The translations under genes and the position numbers were made by a program. Below, piece after piece: positions 26,076-34,920 of a stretch of 64,000 nucleotides of DNA; the stretch's first letter is position 1, and each line of letters opens with the position of its first letter. The DNA comes from JABSQH01 sp965230015 (GTDB lineage: Bacteria; Actinomycetota; Acidimicrobiia; Acidimicrobiales; Ilumatobacteraceae), in NCBI GenBank assembly GCA_965230015.1, contig CBDDKF010000003.1:380051-444050 (forward strand), read 5' to 3'. The notes under the pieces are model-generated. The model was not told where the DNA came from. It saw only the letters and a list, made by a program, of their open reading frames with translations, and ran no database searches.

Positions 26076-27389
26076 ATGGGTCTCCGTTGGAAGATCGCAT
26101 TGGCGTTGGCGGCGATTTCGCTCGTCGCTACCACGGCCGTCGGTGTGATCGGCTATCGCTCGACGAGCACTCGGCTCGTGGAAGAGATCGACCGGTCGAT
26201 GCAGGCGGCGACGTCGCAGTTGATCGGGCAGACCTTCGGCGGGCGTGTCGAGGTGCCCAACCGGGCACTGCTCGACGTGTATTCGGTGCGCGTCCTCGAC
26301 CGCTTCGGAGGAGTGGTCGGCTCGTCGTTCGACAAGGAGTTCCCCATCGACGACACCGCCAAGGGCTTGATCGGTGTGCCGCGTACGATCGAACGCGGCA
26401 CGTTCGACATCGAAGGAGCGAACTACCGCGTGCACACCATCGGACTTGGCGGCGGAGCGGTACAGGTGGTCCGCTCGCTCGACGAGGTCGATGCCGTGCT
26501 CGACGACCTGCGCCGGCGAACCGCGTTGCTCGTGGTGCTCGTCGCCGTTGCTGCTGCCGCGGTGGGTTCGCTGATCGCCGGCACGGTGGCAGCTCCGTTG
26601 CGGCGGCTCACCCGAGCGGCCGAGACCGTTGAGCAGTCGGGTCGTCTCGACGTAGAGGTGCCCGGAACGGGCACCGATGAAGTCGGCCGGCTCGGCGCTG
26701 CGTTCCGCAGCATGCTCGGGGCGCTCGGCCAGTCACGCGCCGAACAACAACGGTTGGTACAAGACGCGGGGCACGAGCTGCGTACCCCGCTGACCTCGTT
26801 GCGGACGAATCTCTCGGTGCTGCGCCGGCACGACGACCTGCCACCGGAGATGCGGCAACAGGTGCTGGACGACCTCGACGATGAAGTCGGCGAGCTCACC
26901 GACCTGGTCAACGAGCTCGTCACCGTTGCCTCCGGCGACCTGAGCGATCAGCCGGCCGAAGCGGTCGACCTCGGCGAGCTGGCCGCCGACGTGGCATTGC
27001 GTGTGGGTCGACGGCGAGACCGCGTGGTCGAGGTCGAGGTGCGCTCGACGGCGACCGTGCACGTCGCCCGTGCTGCCCTCGATCGGGCGGTGACCAATCT
27101 CATCGACAACGCATGCAAATTCGACGGGACCGGTGGCCAGATCGATGTGCTCGTCGACGGCCTCGAACTCGCGGTGCTCGACCGCGGGCCGGGTGTTCCC
27201 GATGGCGAGCGGATGCGCATCTTCGATCGGTTCCACCGCAGCGACGCCGCGCGCACCATGCCTGGGTCGGGCCTCGGGCTCGCGATCGTGCGCGAGTTCG
27301 TCGAGAGCCAGGGCGGCACAGTGTTTGCCCGCCAACGCGTGGGTGGCGGCGCGGAGATCGGCTTCCGCCTCGCGACCTCGACTGCGTGA
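26076..27389 (+). CDS. HAMP-type sensor histidine kinase
   Basis: 437 residues. TM1 at about 7-28, an extracytoplasmic sensor loop to ~150, TM2 ~152-175, HAMP ~176-228, then H-box DAGHELRTPL with His233, N-box NLIDNACKF, G1 DRGPGVP and G2 GSGLGLAIV. MprB-like. Partner of the regulator just upstream; the following gene for a single-pass protein may be a target or a signal component. Confidence 0.95.
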   Translation: MGLRWKIALALAAISLVATTAVGVIGYRSTSTRLVEEIDRSMQAATSQLIGQTFGGRVEVPNRALLDVYSVRVLDRFGGVVGSSFDKEFPIDDTAKGLIGVPRTIERGTFDIEGANYRVHTIGLGGGAVQVVRSLDEVDAVLDDLRRRTALLVVLVAVAAAAVGSLIAGTVAAPLRRLTRAAETVEQSGRLDVEVPGTGTDEVGRLGAAFRSMLGALGQSRAEQQRLVQDAGHELRTPLTSLRTNLSVLRRHDDLPPEMRQQVLDDLDDEVGELTDLVNELVTVASGDLSDQPAEAVDLGELAADVALRVGRRRDRVVEVEVRSTATVHVARAALDRAVTNLIDNACKFDGTGGQIDVLVDGLELAVLDRGPGVPDGERMRIFDRFHRSDAARTMPGSGLGLAIVREFVESQGGTVFARQRVGGGAEIGFRLATSTA

Positions 27390-27492
27390 CTGGCATCTCA
27401 CTGTTCTCTCAACTCACTCGAAGCTGACGCTCACCGGCGACGTGCACCGTGGTGCCGGTACGACCCGACGACACCAGATGGAGACAGACCAC

Positions 27493-28263
27493 ATGTCATC
27501 GAACGATCCGTTCAGTAGCCCGCCCGCCGGCGCGCCAATCACGTCCGATCAGACCCCGGAAACCCCTCGGCGTCGAGGGCGAGCAGGCCTCGCGGTCGGG
27601 TTGACCGCCGGCCTGATCGGCGGTGCCGCCGCCGGCCTTGTGTTCGGCATGCCAGGGCTCACCTCGGCATCGGTCAGCGACTCGCCGAGCGCCGTCCTCG
27701 CCCAGGTCGACGAGACCGATCCGACCACGCCGAGCGACGAAGACGCAGCTGCGGACCGGGGCGCTCGTGTGCGCGAGTTCCTGCAGCCGCTGGTCGACGA
27801 CGGTGTGATCGACGCCGCCCAGGCTGACGCGATCGCCGAGTACACGGTGGAGAACGCCCCCGACCGGCCCGGCAAGGGTCGCGGCGGTCCCTTCAGCCGG
27901 GGCGCAGGCGTGATCAACGAGGCGGTCACCGATCTCCTTGGTCTGACGCCAGCGGAGCTGCGCGAGCAGTTGATGGACGGCTCGACGTTGGCCGACGTGG
28001 CCACCGAGCAAGGGGTCGACCCGCAGGCCGTGATCGACGAGATCGTGGGAGAGGCGCAGGAGCGTCTCGATCAGGGCGTCGCCAACGGGCGCCTCGACCA
28101 AGCTGAGGCCGACGAGAAGCTCGCCGAGGTGACCGAGCGTGTCACCGACGTGGTCAACAACGGCCGTGCCGAGCGCGGCGCCGACGGCTTCGCCGGTCGC
28201 GGCGGCTTCGCCGGCCGCGGCGGCTTCGGCGGTGGATTCGGCAGCGGTCCCGCCGACGGCTGA
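27493..28263 (+). CDS. Single-pass membrane protein with Gly-rich tail, unknown function
   Basis: 256 residues from ATG 27493, preferred over ATG 27478 because GGAGA lies 8 bases before it. A Pro-rich cytosolic start is followed by one membrane segment (LAVGLTAGLIGGAAAGLVFG, about 35-54). The outer part has helical repeats with FLQPLVDDGVIDAAQADAIA and LLGLTPAELREQLMDGSTLA, the latter repeated in style as VATEQGVDPQAVIDEIV. The end is a GRGGF-type Gly/Phe/Arg tail. It lies 103 bases after the kinase gene. Function not recognised. Confidence 0.7.
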   Translation: MSSNDPFSSPPAGAPITSDQTPETPRRRGRAGLAVGLTAGLIGGAAAGLVFGMPGLTSASVSDSPSAVLAQVDETDPTTPSDEDAAADRGARVREFLQPLVDDGVIDAAQADAIAEYTVENAPDRPGKGRGGPFSRGAGVINEAVTDLLGLTPAELREQLMDGSTLADVATEQGVDPQAVIDEIVGEAQERLDQGVANGRLDQAEADEKLAEVTERVTDVVNNGRAERGADGFAGRGGFAGRGGFGGGFGSGPADG

Positions 28264-28274
28264 GCCGCTCGACT

Positions 28275-28291
28275 GCTGATCGCGAATCAGC
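28275..28291 (+). terminator. Short hairpin after the Gly-rich protein gene
   Basis: GCTGAT / ATCAGC with a 5-nt loop, 11 bases after the stop. No T-run. Weak candidate; the rest of the 122-base gap to the ABC-F gene shows C-rich tracts and nothing else I recognise. Confidence 0.3.
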
Positions 28292-28385
28292 GCCCAGACC
28301 CCCCAAGAACCCCCCGATGCGTCGGGCTGGGCGGCGGAGCGTTCCCGCCGCGCTCTCTCCAGCCGGCAGCCCGTAGCGTGACGAC

Positions 28386-30224
28386 GTGATCTGCGTCGAT
28401 CTCGCCGGCGTCGGCGCCGCCCAGCCCGACAAGGTCTTGTTCGAGCACCTCGACCTGACGATCGCCTCCGGCGACCGAGTAGCGATCGTCGGCGTCAACG
28501 GCTCGGGCAAGACCACCTTGTTGAACATCGCCACCGGTGCCCTCGTCCCCGACGAGGGCACCGTGCGTTTCGGGCGCGACGTGCGCATCGCCGTCCTGGC
28601 CCAAGAGCCCGAGCTGCCGGCTGGCACGGTCGGCGACGCGCTCGGCGACCGGTGGGAGGTGGCCGCAGCAGCGACTGCGCTCGGCGTGGCCGACCTGGCG
28701 GATCGACCCACCGATGAACTCTCGGGCGGTCAGGCCAAGCGCGTCGCGTTGGCGTCGGTGCTGGCCGACGACGAGCACGGCGAGGTCGATCTGCTCGTGC
28801 TCGACGAACCGACGAACCACCTCGACCTGGAAGCGATCGAGTGGCTGGAGCGACGACTCACCGCGATGCGTGCGGCGGTCGTGCTGATCACGCACGATCG
28901 ACACCTCCTCGACCACCTCACCGCGCGTGACGGCGGCCGCGTCGTCGAGCTCGAGAGAGGGCGTGCGTTCACTCACCGAGCCGCACCGGGGCGGAGCGCC
29001 TACGCGACGTACCTCGATGCCCGTGCGGAACGGATGGCTCGCGAGCAGCAGGCCGAAGCAACCCGCCGCAATCTGGCCCGCCGCGAACTGGCGTGGCTCC
29101 GCCGGGGTGCACCCGCCCGGTCGTCGAAGCCGAAGTCGCGCCTGCTCGGCGCGGCGGCGATCCTCGATGGTGGCGACCGACGCACCGACGTGCGTAGCGA
29201 GTCGCTCGACTTCGCCACCGGCACGTATCGGCTCGGCAATCAGGTGGTCGAGCTCGACTCGGTCTCGGTTGGGTTCCCTGCCGGACCGGCGGGCTCCCCG
29301 GTGCCGTTGCTCACCGACATCGATCTGGTGATCGAACCGGGGACTCGACTGGCCGTGGTCGGTCCGAACGGCGCCGGGAAGTCGACGCTGCTCGAGGTGC
29401 TCGCCGGGCGTCGCGAGCCGATCGCCGGCGCGGTGCGCCGGGGTTCGACCGTGGTCACCGGTGTTGCCGACCAACATGCGGCCACGCTCGATCCCGACGT
29501 GATCGTGCGCGAGCTGGTGGCCGGCCCGCACGGCCAGCCCGATCATCGCGATCGTGCGTTGCTCGAACGATTCTGGTTCGACACACCGGCGCAGTACGCG
29601 CCCGTGCGCATGTTGTCGGGCGGCGAGCGCCGTCGCCTTCAGCTGGTGATGGTGCTCGCCGCGCAACCCAACTTGTTGCTGCTCGACGAGCCGACCAACG
29701 ACCTCGACCTCGACACGTTGCGCGCCCTCGAGGACTTCCTCGACGACTGGCCCGGTGCGCTGGTGGTCGCCAGCCACGACCGGACGTTCCTCGATCGCGT
29801 CGCCGATCACGTGCTGGCGCTCGACCCTCCTGCATCGACGGGGCAGCCGGGCGCGGTGCGGCGCGTGCCCGGCGGGGTGACTGGCTGGCTCGCCGAACGC
29901 GCCGCACACCGACCAGGTTCGAGCGCCGCCACATCGTCGTCGATGTCATCGCCCGCCGTGCCGCCACGCACATCGTCCGCGGCGCGTAGCGACTGGAAAG
30001 AGCGGCCGGCCGGACCGAGCCCGTCCACGTTGCGTCGTCGCCTGCGTGAGGTGGAGAAATCGATGGCCACGGCACAACGGCGTGTGACGCGGCTGACCGA
30101 CGAGCTGGCCGGCGTGACCGAGCACGTGGAGCTGGCCCGGCTCGGCGATCAGCTGTCCGGCGCACAGAGTGAGCTCGATGCGGCGGAAGCGGAGTGGCTC
30201 GAGCTCGCCGAGCAGCTCGAGTGA
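28386..30224 (+). CDS. ABC-F family ATPase (Uup/EttA-like)
   Basis: 612 residues, GTG start, two ABC domains and no membrane segments. Domain 1: Walker A GVNGSGKTT (36-44), LSGGQAKRVALA, LDEPTNHLDL. Domain 2: Walker A GPNGAGKST (326-334), LSGGERRRLQL, LDEPTNDLDL. Between them is a charged linker of about 80 residues (ARAERMAREQQAEATRR), and the C-terminus forms a coiled coil as in Uup. ABC-F proteins act on the ribosome or on replication intermediates. Whether it gives antibiotic resistance cannot be told. Confidence 0.93.
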   Translation: MICVDLAGVGAAQPDKVLFEHLDLTIASGDRVAIVGVNGSGKTTLLNIATGALVPDEGTVRFGRDVRIAVLAQEPELPAGTVGDALGDRWEVAAAATALGVADLADRPTDELSGGQAKRVALASVLADDEHGEVDLLVLDEPTNHLDLEAIEWLERRLTAMRAAVVLITHDRHLLDHLTARDGGRVVELERGRAFTHRAAPGRSAYATYLDARAERMAREQQAEATRRNLARRELAWLRRGAPARSSKPKSRLLGAAAILDGGDRRTDVRSESLDFATGTYRLGNQVVELDSVSVGFPAGPAGSPVPLLTDIDLVIEPGTRLAVVGPNGAGKSTLLEVLAGRREPIAGAVRRGSTVVTGVADQHAATLDPDVIVRELVAGPHGQPDHRDRALLERFWFDTPAQYAPVRMLSGGERRRLQLVMVLAAQPNLLLLDEPTNDLDLDTLRALEDFLDDWPGALVVASHDRTFLDRVADHVLALDPPASTGQPGAVRRVPGGVTGWLAERAAHRPGSSAATSSSMSSPAVPPRTSSAARSDWKERPAGPSPSTLRRRLREVEKSMATAQRRVTRLTDELAGVTEHVELARLGDQLSGAQSELDAAEAEWLELAEQLE

Positions 30225-30245
30225 CACGTTGCTGTTTCGCTCGAC

Positions 30246-31586
30246 CTACGGCTGCCATGCGGCCATCGCCGCAGTTTGTACCGGATCCCACGGGCTCGAC
30301 AGTGGTGGGGTGTAGCTGAGATCGAGGTCGAGCAGGTCGGTGACCGACGAGCCGGCGTGGATCGCCGCCGCTGCAATGTCGACGCGTTTGGACACTTCGG
30401 CTCCATAGGCGCCGACGAGCTGCGCTCCGAGGAGCCGTCCCGATGCCCGGTCGCCAACCAGCGACACGACGAGGTCGGTGGCGCCGGGGTAGTACGCCTT
30501 GTGGTCGTCGAAGGTCCCGCCGACTTCGAAGGCATCGAACCCGGCAGCCATCGCCTCATCGAGCCGCAGGCCCGTGCGCGCAGCGACCTTGCCGATGATC
30601 TTCACGGCCTGCGTGCCGAGCGAGCCTCGATAGCTCGCCGAGCCGCCGGCCGCGTTGATCCCGGCGACTCGACCCTGCTTGTGCGCCGTCGTGCCGAGCG
30701 GCAGGTACGTCGGCTCGTCGAAGAGCACATGGTGGGTGTGCACACAGTCGCCTGCGGCCCACACGTCGGTGAGACCGGTCGCCATCGATGCGTCGACGAC
30801 CAAGGCGCCGCCGGCGCCGGTTGGTGCGCCGACCGCAGTGGCCAGCTCCACATTCGGTTGTACGCCGAGGGCGAGCACCACGGCGTCGGCCGTGATGTGA
30901 GTGTCGCCAGCGATCACCCGCAGCGCATCGCCAGCCGTTTCGATCCGCTCGACCATCGTGGCGGTGTGTACGTCGACGCCGTGGGCCGAGAGTTCGGCGC
31001 CGATGAGTGCGCCGAGCGCTGGATCGAAGGTCGGCATCACGGCAGGGGCCATCTCGATGAGGCTCACGTCGAGGTTGCGGTGGGCGGCCGCATCAGCGAG
31101 TTCGGTGCCGATGTAGCCAGCGCCGACGATCGCCACGCGCCGTGCGCCGTCGTCGATCAGGGTACGCAGCGTGCGCGCCTCGTCGATCGTGTGCAACACA
31201 TGCACGCCGGGGAGATCGAACCCGGGAACGTTCGGACGGCGCGGACGAGCGCCGGTGCCGATGATCAGCCGGTCGTAGTCGAGTTGTTGGTTGGTGCCGT
31301 CGGCGGCGGCCACGGTGAGCTGGTGCTCGTCGACGTCGATCGCCGTCGCGGTGTGACCGAGGAGTAGATCGAGACCGAGGTGGCGCAGGTCATCGGCGGT
31401 GCGATGGGCGAGCATCTCGTAGCGCGGTGTTTCGCCGGAGACGAAGAACGGGATGCCGCAGATGCTGAAGTTGGGGTAGTGATCGGCAACGACGAGCGTG
31501 GTGGTGATGTCCGGCGAGGTGCGATGCGCCCAGATGCCGGCCATCACGCCGGCGTCGCTGCCGCCGATGATGGCGATGTGTGTCAC
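30246..31586 (-). CDS. FAD-dependent NADH oxidase/CoA-disulfide reductase-like oxidoreductase
   Basis: 446 residues. FAD site IIGGSDAGVMAG, second nucleotide fold VGAGYIGTELADAA, and VWAAGDCV at the flavin end. A single redox Cys in NFSICGIPFFVSG matches the CoA-disulfide reductase/NADH oxidase family. It is the last gene of an ArsR-ArsC operon; flavin disulfide reductases of this type are common there in actinobacteria and may supply thiol reductant for arsenate reduction, which is inference. GTG start, 28 bases after arsC. Confidence 0.85.
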   Translation of the reverse strand: MTHIAIIGGSDAGVMAGIWAHRTSPDITTTLVVADHYPNFSICGIPFFVSGETPRYEMLAHRTADDLRHLGLDLLLGHTATAIDVDEHQLTVAAADGTNQQLDYDRLIIGTGARPRRPNVPGFDLPGVHVLHTIDEARTLRTLIDDGARRVAIVGAGYIGTELADAAAHRNLDVSLIEMAPAVMPTFDPALGALIGAELSAHGVDVHTATMVERIETAGDALRVIAGDTHITADAVVLALGVQPNVELATAVGAPTGAGGALVVDASMATGLTDVWAAGDCVHTHHVLFDEPTYLPLGTTAHKQGRVAGINAAGGSASYRGSLGTQAVKIIGKVAARTGLRLDEAMAAGFDAFEVGGTFDDHKAYYPGATDLVVSLVGDRASGRLLGAQLVGAYGAEVSKRVDIAAAAIHAGSSVTDLLDLDLSYTPPLSSPWDPVQTAAMAAWQP

Positions 31587-31614
31587 GGAGGGGGTCTGCG
31601 GTGTGGTGTGTCGA

Positions 31615-32289
31615 TCAGGCGGGGGTGAGCTCGAGCGACGTCATCAGCATCTCGACGCGGGTACGGATGTCGTCGCGTAGCTCGCGCACGACCTCGAGCG
31701 ACTGGCCGGCGGGATCGTCGATCACCCAGTCTTCGTAGCGTTTGCCGGGGTACACCGGGCAAGCGTCGCCGCAGCCCATCGACACGATCACGTCGGCGGC
31801 GCGGGCGATCTCGTCGGTCCACGGCTTGGGGTACTCGCTGGCGATGTCGATCCCCGCCTCGCGCATCGCCTCGATGGCGTGGTGGTTGGTGTGTACGGCC
31901 GGTTCGGATCCGCCTGAGAACACGTCGACGCGATCGCCGGCGAGGTGGCGCATCCAGCCGGCGGCCATTTGGCTGCGGCCGGCGTTGTGCACGCACAAGA
32001 ACAACACTGCGGGCCGGTCTGTATCGCCGACTTCGAGCCGTTCGAGCGCGCGGAGGCGGTCGCGCGTGAAGCGTTCGACCAGCACGGGGAGCCACACCGC
32101 GAACTGCGCGGAAGGCTGGAGCATGTGCTGCGAGTCGATCATGAATCGTTCGATGGTCTCGCGGTTGAACACTCCCTCGAAGTCGGCTTCGAGATGCGTC
32201 GCGGCTTGATTGATCAATAGTTGCTGTTCGGCGGTCAGAGTCAGCGGAGCCTGGTCCGGGTCGGGTGTGCCGCTGGGATGGTCGTTCAT
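31615..32289 (-). CDS. arsC: Arsenate reductase, low-molecular-weight phosphatase type, with N-terminal helical domain
   Basis: 224 residues. Residues 1-88 form a three-helix domain of the kind fused to actinobacterial ArsC enzymes (dimerisation). From 92 the phosphatase fold has the active loop CVHNAGRS (Cys99) and the resolving region MGCGDACPVYPGKRYEDW with Cys173 and Cys177. Reduces arsenate to arsenite with thiol or mycothiol help. A strong ribosome site AAGGAGC lies 7 bases upstream and overlaps the stop codon of the ArsR fusion gene. Confidence 0.93.
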   Translation of the reverse strand: MNDHPSGTPDPDQAPLTLTAEQQLLINQAATHLEADFEGVFNRETIERFMIDSQHMLQPSAQFAVWLPVLVERFTRDRLRALERLEVGDTDRPAVLFLCVHNAGRSQMAAGWMRHLAGDRVDVFSGGSEPAVHTNHHAIEAMREAGIDIASEYPKPWTDEIARAADVIVSMGCGDACPVYPGKRYEDWVIDDPAGQSLEVVRELRDDIRTRVEMLMTSLELTPA

Positions 32290-32301
32290 CGTGGGTGCTC
32301 C

Positions 32302-32991
32302 TTACGAGGCGCGATATGAGGTGCGGTGTGTCGAGTGGTGAATACGGGTGCGGATGACGCGCACGGCTTCGTCGAACGCCTCGTCGGTAGCGGTGGTCGC
32401 CGGATCACCGATCGACCAGTGACGCTGGGGGAGCGGAGGTGCGTCGGCGTCGTTGGCGCTGAGTTGTTCGTGGGCTCGATCGCAGACGGTGACGATCACA
32501 TCGGCCGACTCCTTGGCGGCCAGCGTGCGCGGATGGGCGTTGCCGAGGTCGATGCCGTGGCGGCGGGCGGCGGCCTCGGCGCCTGGGTGGACGCGGTCGG
32601 CGGGCTCGGTGCCCGCCGAATCCGCCTCGCCGCCGGTGGCCGCGCGCCACATCGCTGCGGCCAGTTGCGAGCGCGCCGAGTTGTGCGTGCACACGAACAA
32701 CACGGTCCCGTCGAGCGAGGGCGCAGGCGGGAGGAGGTGGTCGAGTCGTGCCGTCCGCAGCCGGATGTAGCGGCGACGACCGTCGCCGGCCGAGCGGATC
32801 CGCTCGATCAGGTCGGTGCGCTCGAGCGTGGTGAGGTGGTGGGCGAGGAGGTTGCTCGGCATGTCGAGCAAGGCCCCCAGTTCCTGGGGCGACCGATCGG
32901 ATTCGCGGAGCGCATCGACGATCGCCAGGCGACCCGGGTCGCCGAGCGCTGCGTGGATCGCTGCTCGTTGGGCCAGCGTCGTGTCGATCAC
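32302..32991 (-). CDS. ArsR-type repressor fused to a low-molecular-weight phosphatase domain
   Basis: 229 residues from GTG 32991. A TTG 36 bases upstream would also stay in frame, but those codons lie inside a promoter and operator, so GTG is favoured, probably on a leaderless mRNA. Residues 1-85 are an ArsR winged helix (LGDPGRLAIVDALRESDRS, LLDMPSNLLAHHLTTLE). Residues ~95-229 are a phosphatase/ArsC-like domain with the P-loop CTHNSARS (Cys101). It would sense metalloid and may also be catalytic; no ArsR-type Cys pair is seen in the helix that usually binds As(III), so sensing may use the phosphatase half. Confidence 0.88.
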   Translation of the reverse strand: MIDTTLAQRAAIHAALGDPGRLAIVDALRESDRSPQELGALLDMPSNLLAHHLTTLERTDLIERIRSAGDGRRRYIRLRTARLDHLLPPAPSLDGTVLFVCTHNSARSQLAAAMWRAATGGEADSAGTEPADRVHPGAEAAARRHGIDLGNAHPRTLAAKESADVIVTVCDRAHEQLSANDADAPPLPQRHWSIGDPATTATDEAFDEAVRVIRTRIHHSTHRTSYRAS

Positions 32992-32998
32992 GCTCGGG

Positions 32999-33040
32999 AC
33001 AATATGACTCAGCGAACACTGAGTCAATACTCATTGAGTA
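32999..33040 (-). promoter_or_regulatory. Promoter and twin operator of the arsenic operon
   Basis: On the minus strand TTGACT (33027-33022) and CATATT (33006-33001) form a -35/-10 pair with 15-base spacing; transcription would begin at about 32994, right at the GTG. A dyad TGACTCA-N8-TGAGTCA (33005-33026) fills the promoter spacer, and a second dyad TACTCA-T-TGAGTA (33028-33040) lies just upstream. Both share the ACTCA/TGAGT half-site, as expected for ArsR-family autoregulation. Confidence 0.75.
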
Positions 33041-33052
33041 AATGTGCCCGAC

Positions 33053-33898
33053 CTACAGGAACGACAGCAGGTCGGCGAACTCGGCCTCGGGGTCCAGATC
33101 GAGCCCTCGGCGCTGGAACCAGGTGCAGATGTTGACCACGTCGCGGTGCATGAAGTCGAGTCCGCCCATGTTGGCGGCGAGATCAACGGCTTGCGGGAAG
33201 TCGATGAACCACACCCGTTCGTCCCACCACAGCGTGTTGTAGGCAGAGAGGTCTCCATGGGCGAACCCGGCGGCGGTCAACGTCCGCAGTCCGGTGCGGA
33301 TCTGCTCGAACGCGCCCTCGAGTTCGTCGTCGCGCAGCCGCGCGGCGCGCAACTGCGGCGCGGCCTGATCAAGGTCGCCCAGGTACTCCATTTCGAACAC
33401 GTCGTCGCCGTAGGTGATCGGATACGGAACGGCCATGCCGTCGTGCCACAGACGTGTCATCACCTCGTGTTCGTGGCCCGTCCAGCGGTCCTGCAGCAGT
33501 CGTTTGCCGTAGGTCGACATGTTGGCGATGGCCCGACGATCGCGAGACTTGCGGAATTGGCGGCCCTCCCGATACTCGACGTCGCGGTGGAATGTCGAGG
33601 CCCGCTGCACGCCCATTGCTTCGAGCTGACCTTTGTGCGTCACGGTGCGTGGCAGGTATCGCTTGCGGGCGACCAGACAGGTGCGGCCGCCGGGGGCGAC
33701 CCGCTGGACCAGGTTGACCTGGGCCTCTTTACCGGTGGTGATCACGCCGAGGTCGGCCTCGTCGAACGGCTCGTCGACGAGCCAGTCGGGTGTGTCGTTG
33801 GGATGGTTGGGTTGTTCGTCGTCGGATTGTTGGTTGTAGGGGTGTTGGTTGTTGGGGTCGTCGTCGTAGGAGTCGATAAACGGGTCGTGGTGTGACAC
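33053..33898 (-). CDS. RIO1-family serine/threonine kinase
   Basis: 281 residues. After an Asn/Asp/Gln-rich N-terminus (1-45) comes the RIO fold: short ATP loop TTGKEAQVNLV (55-64), Lys79 in VARKRY, catalytic loop HGDLSAYN with Asp216, and FIDFPQ with metal-binding Asp233. This is the RIO signature and lacks the classical protein-kinase activation segment. Bacterial RIO kinases are poorly understood; a ribosome-related role is only analogy with archaea and eukaryotes. Downstream of it lies the arsenic operon promoter, read on the same strand. Confidence 0.88.
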   Translation of the reverse strand: MSHHDPFIDSYDDDPNNQHPYNQQSDDEQPNHPNDTPDWLVDEPFDEADLGVITTGKEAQVNLVQRVAPGGRTCLVARKRYLPRTVTHKGQLEAMGVQRASTFHRDVEYREGRQFRKSRDRRAIANMSTYGKRLLQDRWTGHEHEVMTRLWHDGMAVPYPITYGDDVFEMEYLGDLDQAAPQLRAARLRDDELEGAFEQIRTGLRTLTAAGFAHGDLSAYNTLWWDERVWFIDFPQAVDLAANMGGLDFMHRDVVNICTWFQRRGLDLDPEAEFADLLSFL

Positions 33899-34287
33899 GG
33901 TGCCTCTGCATCGGTGAGGCGGCGCGCAGGCGCCGCAGCGTCGAAGGACGCGGGAACAGGGTGGAGCCGGGCCGGCGAGCGTGTGCTACGAGCGGGCGCG
34001 GCAGGAGGGGAACGCCATAACAACAGTCATCTGCGATCGCCTCCTTCCTGTCGTGGCCCACTTCAGTGGACCGCTTCTACCGACCACATCGATGGACCGG
34101 TGTCGTGTCTCCACCGTAGACGGCATCGCCGTGTGGATCGCACGAGTTTCTGTATCCGATGCCGAGGAGTTCCAGCGGCGATTACTCAGTTCGCATCCGG
34201 AGCAGGTGAGTAAGCGGCTACGCATGTGCCGGACGATCCTCCGTAGTTGGGTTGGTGCCGACATGTGGACCAGCGAGGGAGTGTGTC
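33899..34287. other. Intergenic stretch without a supported gene
   Basis: 389 bases between the divergent RIO kinase and lipoprotein genes. Short open frames occur on both strands, but none has a family-like sequence, ribosome site and normal codon bias together. Base composition is less GC-biased around 33,990-34,100. It should contain promoters for both genes. A ribosome site GAGGGA (34275-34280) at its right end fixes the lipoprotein start. Confidence 0.5.
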
Positions 34288-34920
34288 GTGACCAGGACAG
34301 GTACGGAGTGTGCAGACGATCGAACCGATGAGAGTGCGTCGAGGCCGTGGGGCCGAGTGGTTGCAGTTCTCTTCGTAGCCGGCGCGGTGATGGCCGCGTG
34401 CTCGAGCGACGACGGCGATGACGGCGGTGGCGACGCAGCGGCCGAGGACACCGAGTCCGACAGTGACGGCGACGACGGCGACGAGAGTGCCGAGAGCGAG
34501 GGAGCCGAGGCCGGCGGCGACCCGGGCTTCGCCGTAGTGGCGCTCGACAACGGCGAGCGCTTCGAGTTCAGCGACGTTCGGTGTGTTCTCGAGCCGGAGT
34601 TCATCGGCGAGGGCGACGAGATCGAGCAACTGTTCAGCGCCATCGACTTCAACGCCGACGACGAGTTCGACATGGATCTCGCCCAGTACGGCGACGCTGG
34701 TGCCGATCTGACCGATGCCGCGACCATCAACATCATGACCGACTCCTTCGAGTTCGTGTGGAGTGCGGGTTCGTCGTCATTCGACATCGATGGTGGTGGT
34801 GACCTCGACCTGACGTTGTCGGGTTCCTCGATCACCGGTTCCGGCCTGTTCTTTGCCGGCGACGATCTGGAGACCGAACCGGTGCCGGGGACCGTGGCCA
34901 TCAACTGCATCGAGCTGTGA
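34288..34920 (+). CDS. Acidic lipoprotein of unknown function
   Basis: 210 residues from GTG 34288, chosen for GAGGGA 8 bases before it. The lipobox VMAAC places the lipidated Cys at 38. A long Asp/Glu/Ser linker (40-75) follows, then a ~135-residue beta-rich domain with FEFSDVRCVLEP and a late Cys that may pair. Domain not recognised. Overlaps the next lipoprotein gene by one base (TGATG). Confidence 0.75.
   Translation: MTRTGTECADDRTDESASRPWGRVVAVLFVAGAVMAACSSDDGDDGGGDAAAEDTESDSDGDDGDESAESEGAEAGGDPGFAVVALDNGERFEFSDVRCVLEPEFIGEGDEIEQLFSAIDFNADDEFDMDLAQYGDAGADLTDAATINIMTDSFEFVWSAGSSSFDIDGGGDLDLTLSGSSITGSGLFFAGDDLETEPVPGTVAINCIEL

Noticed and set aside
33899..34287. Small genes in the RIO kinase/lipoprotein gap
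   Set aside because: Candidate frames lack ribosome sites, family-like sequence and codon bias.
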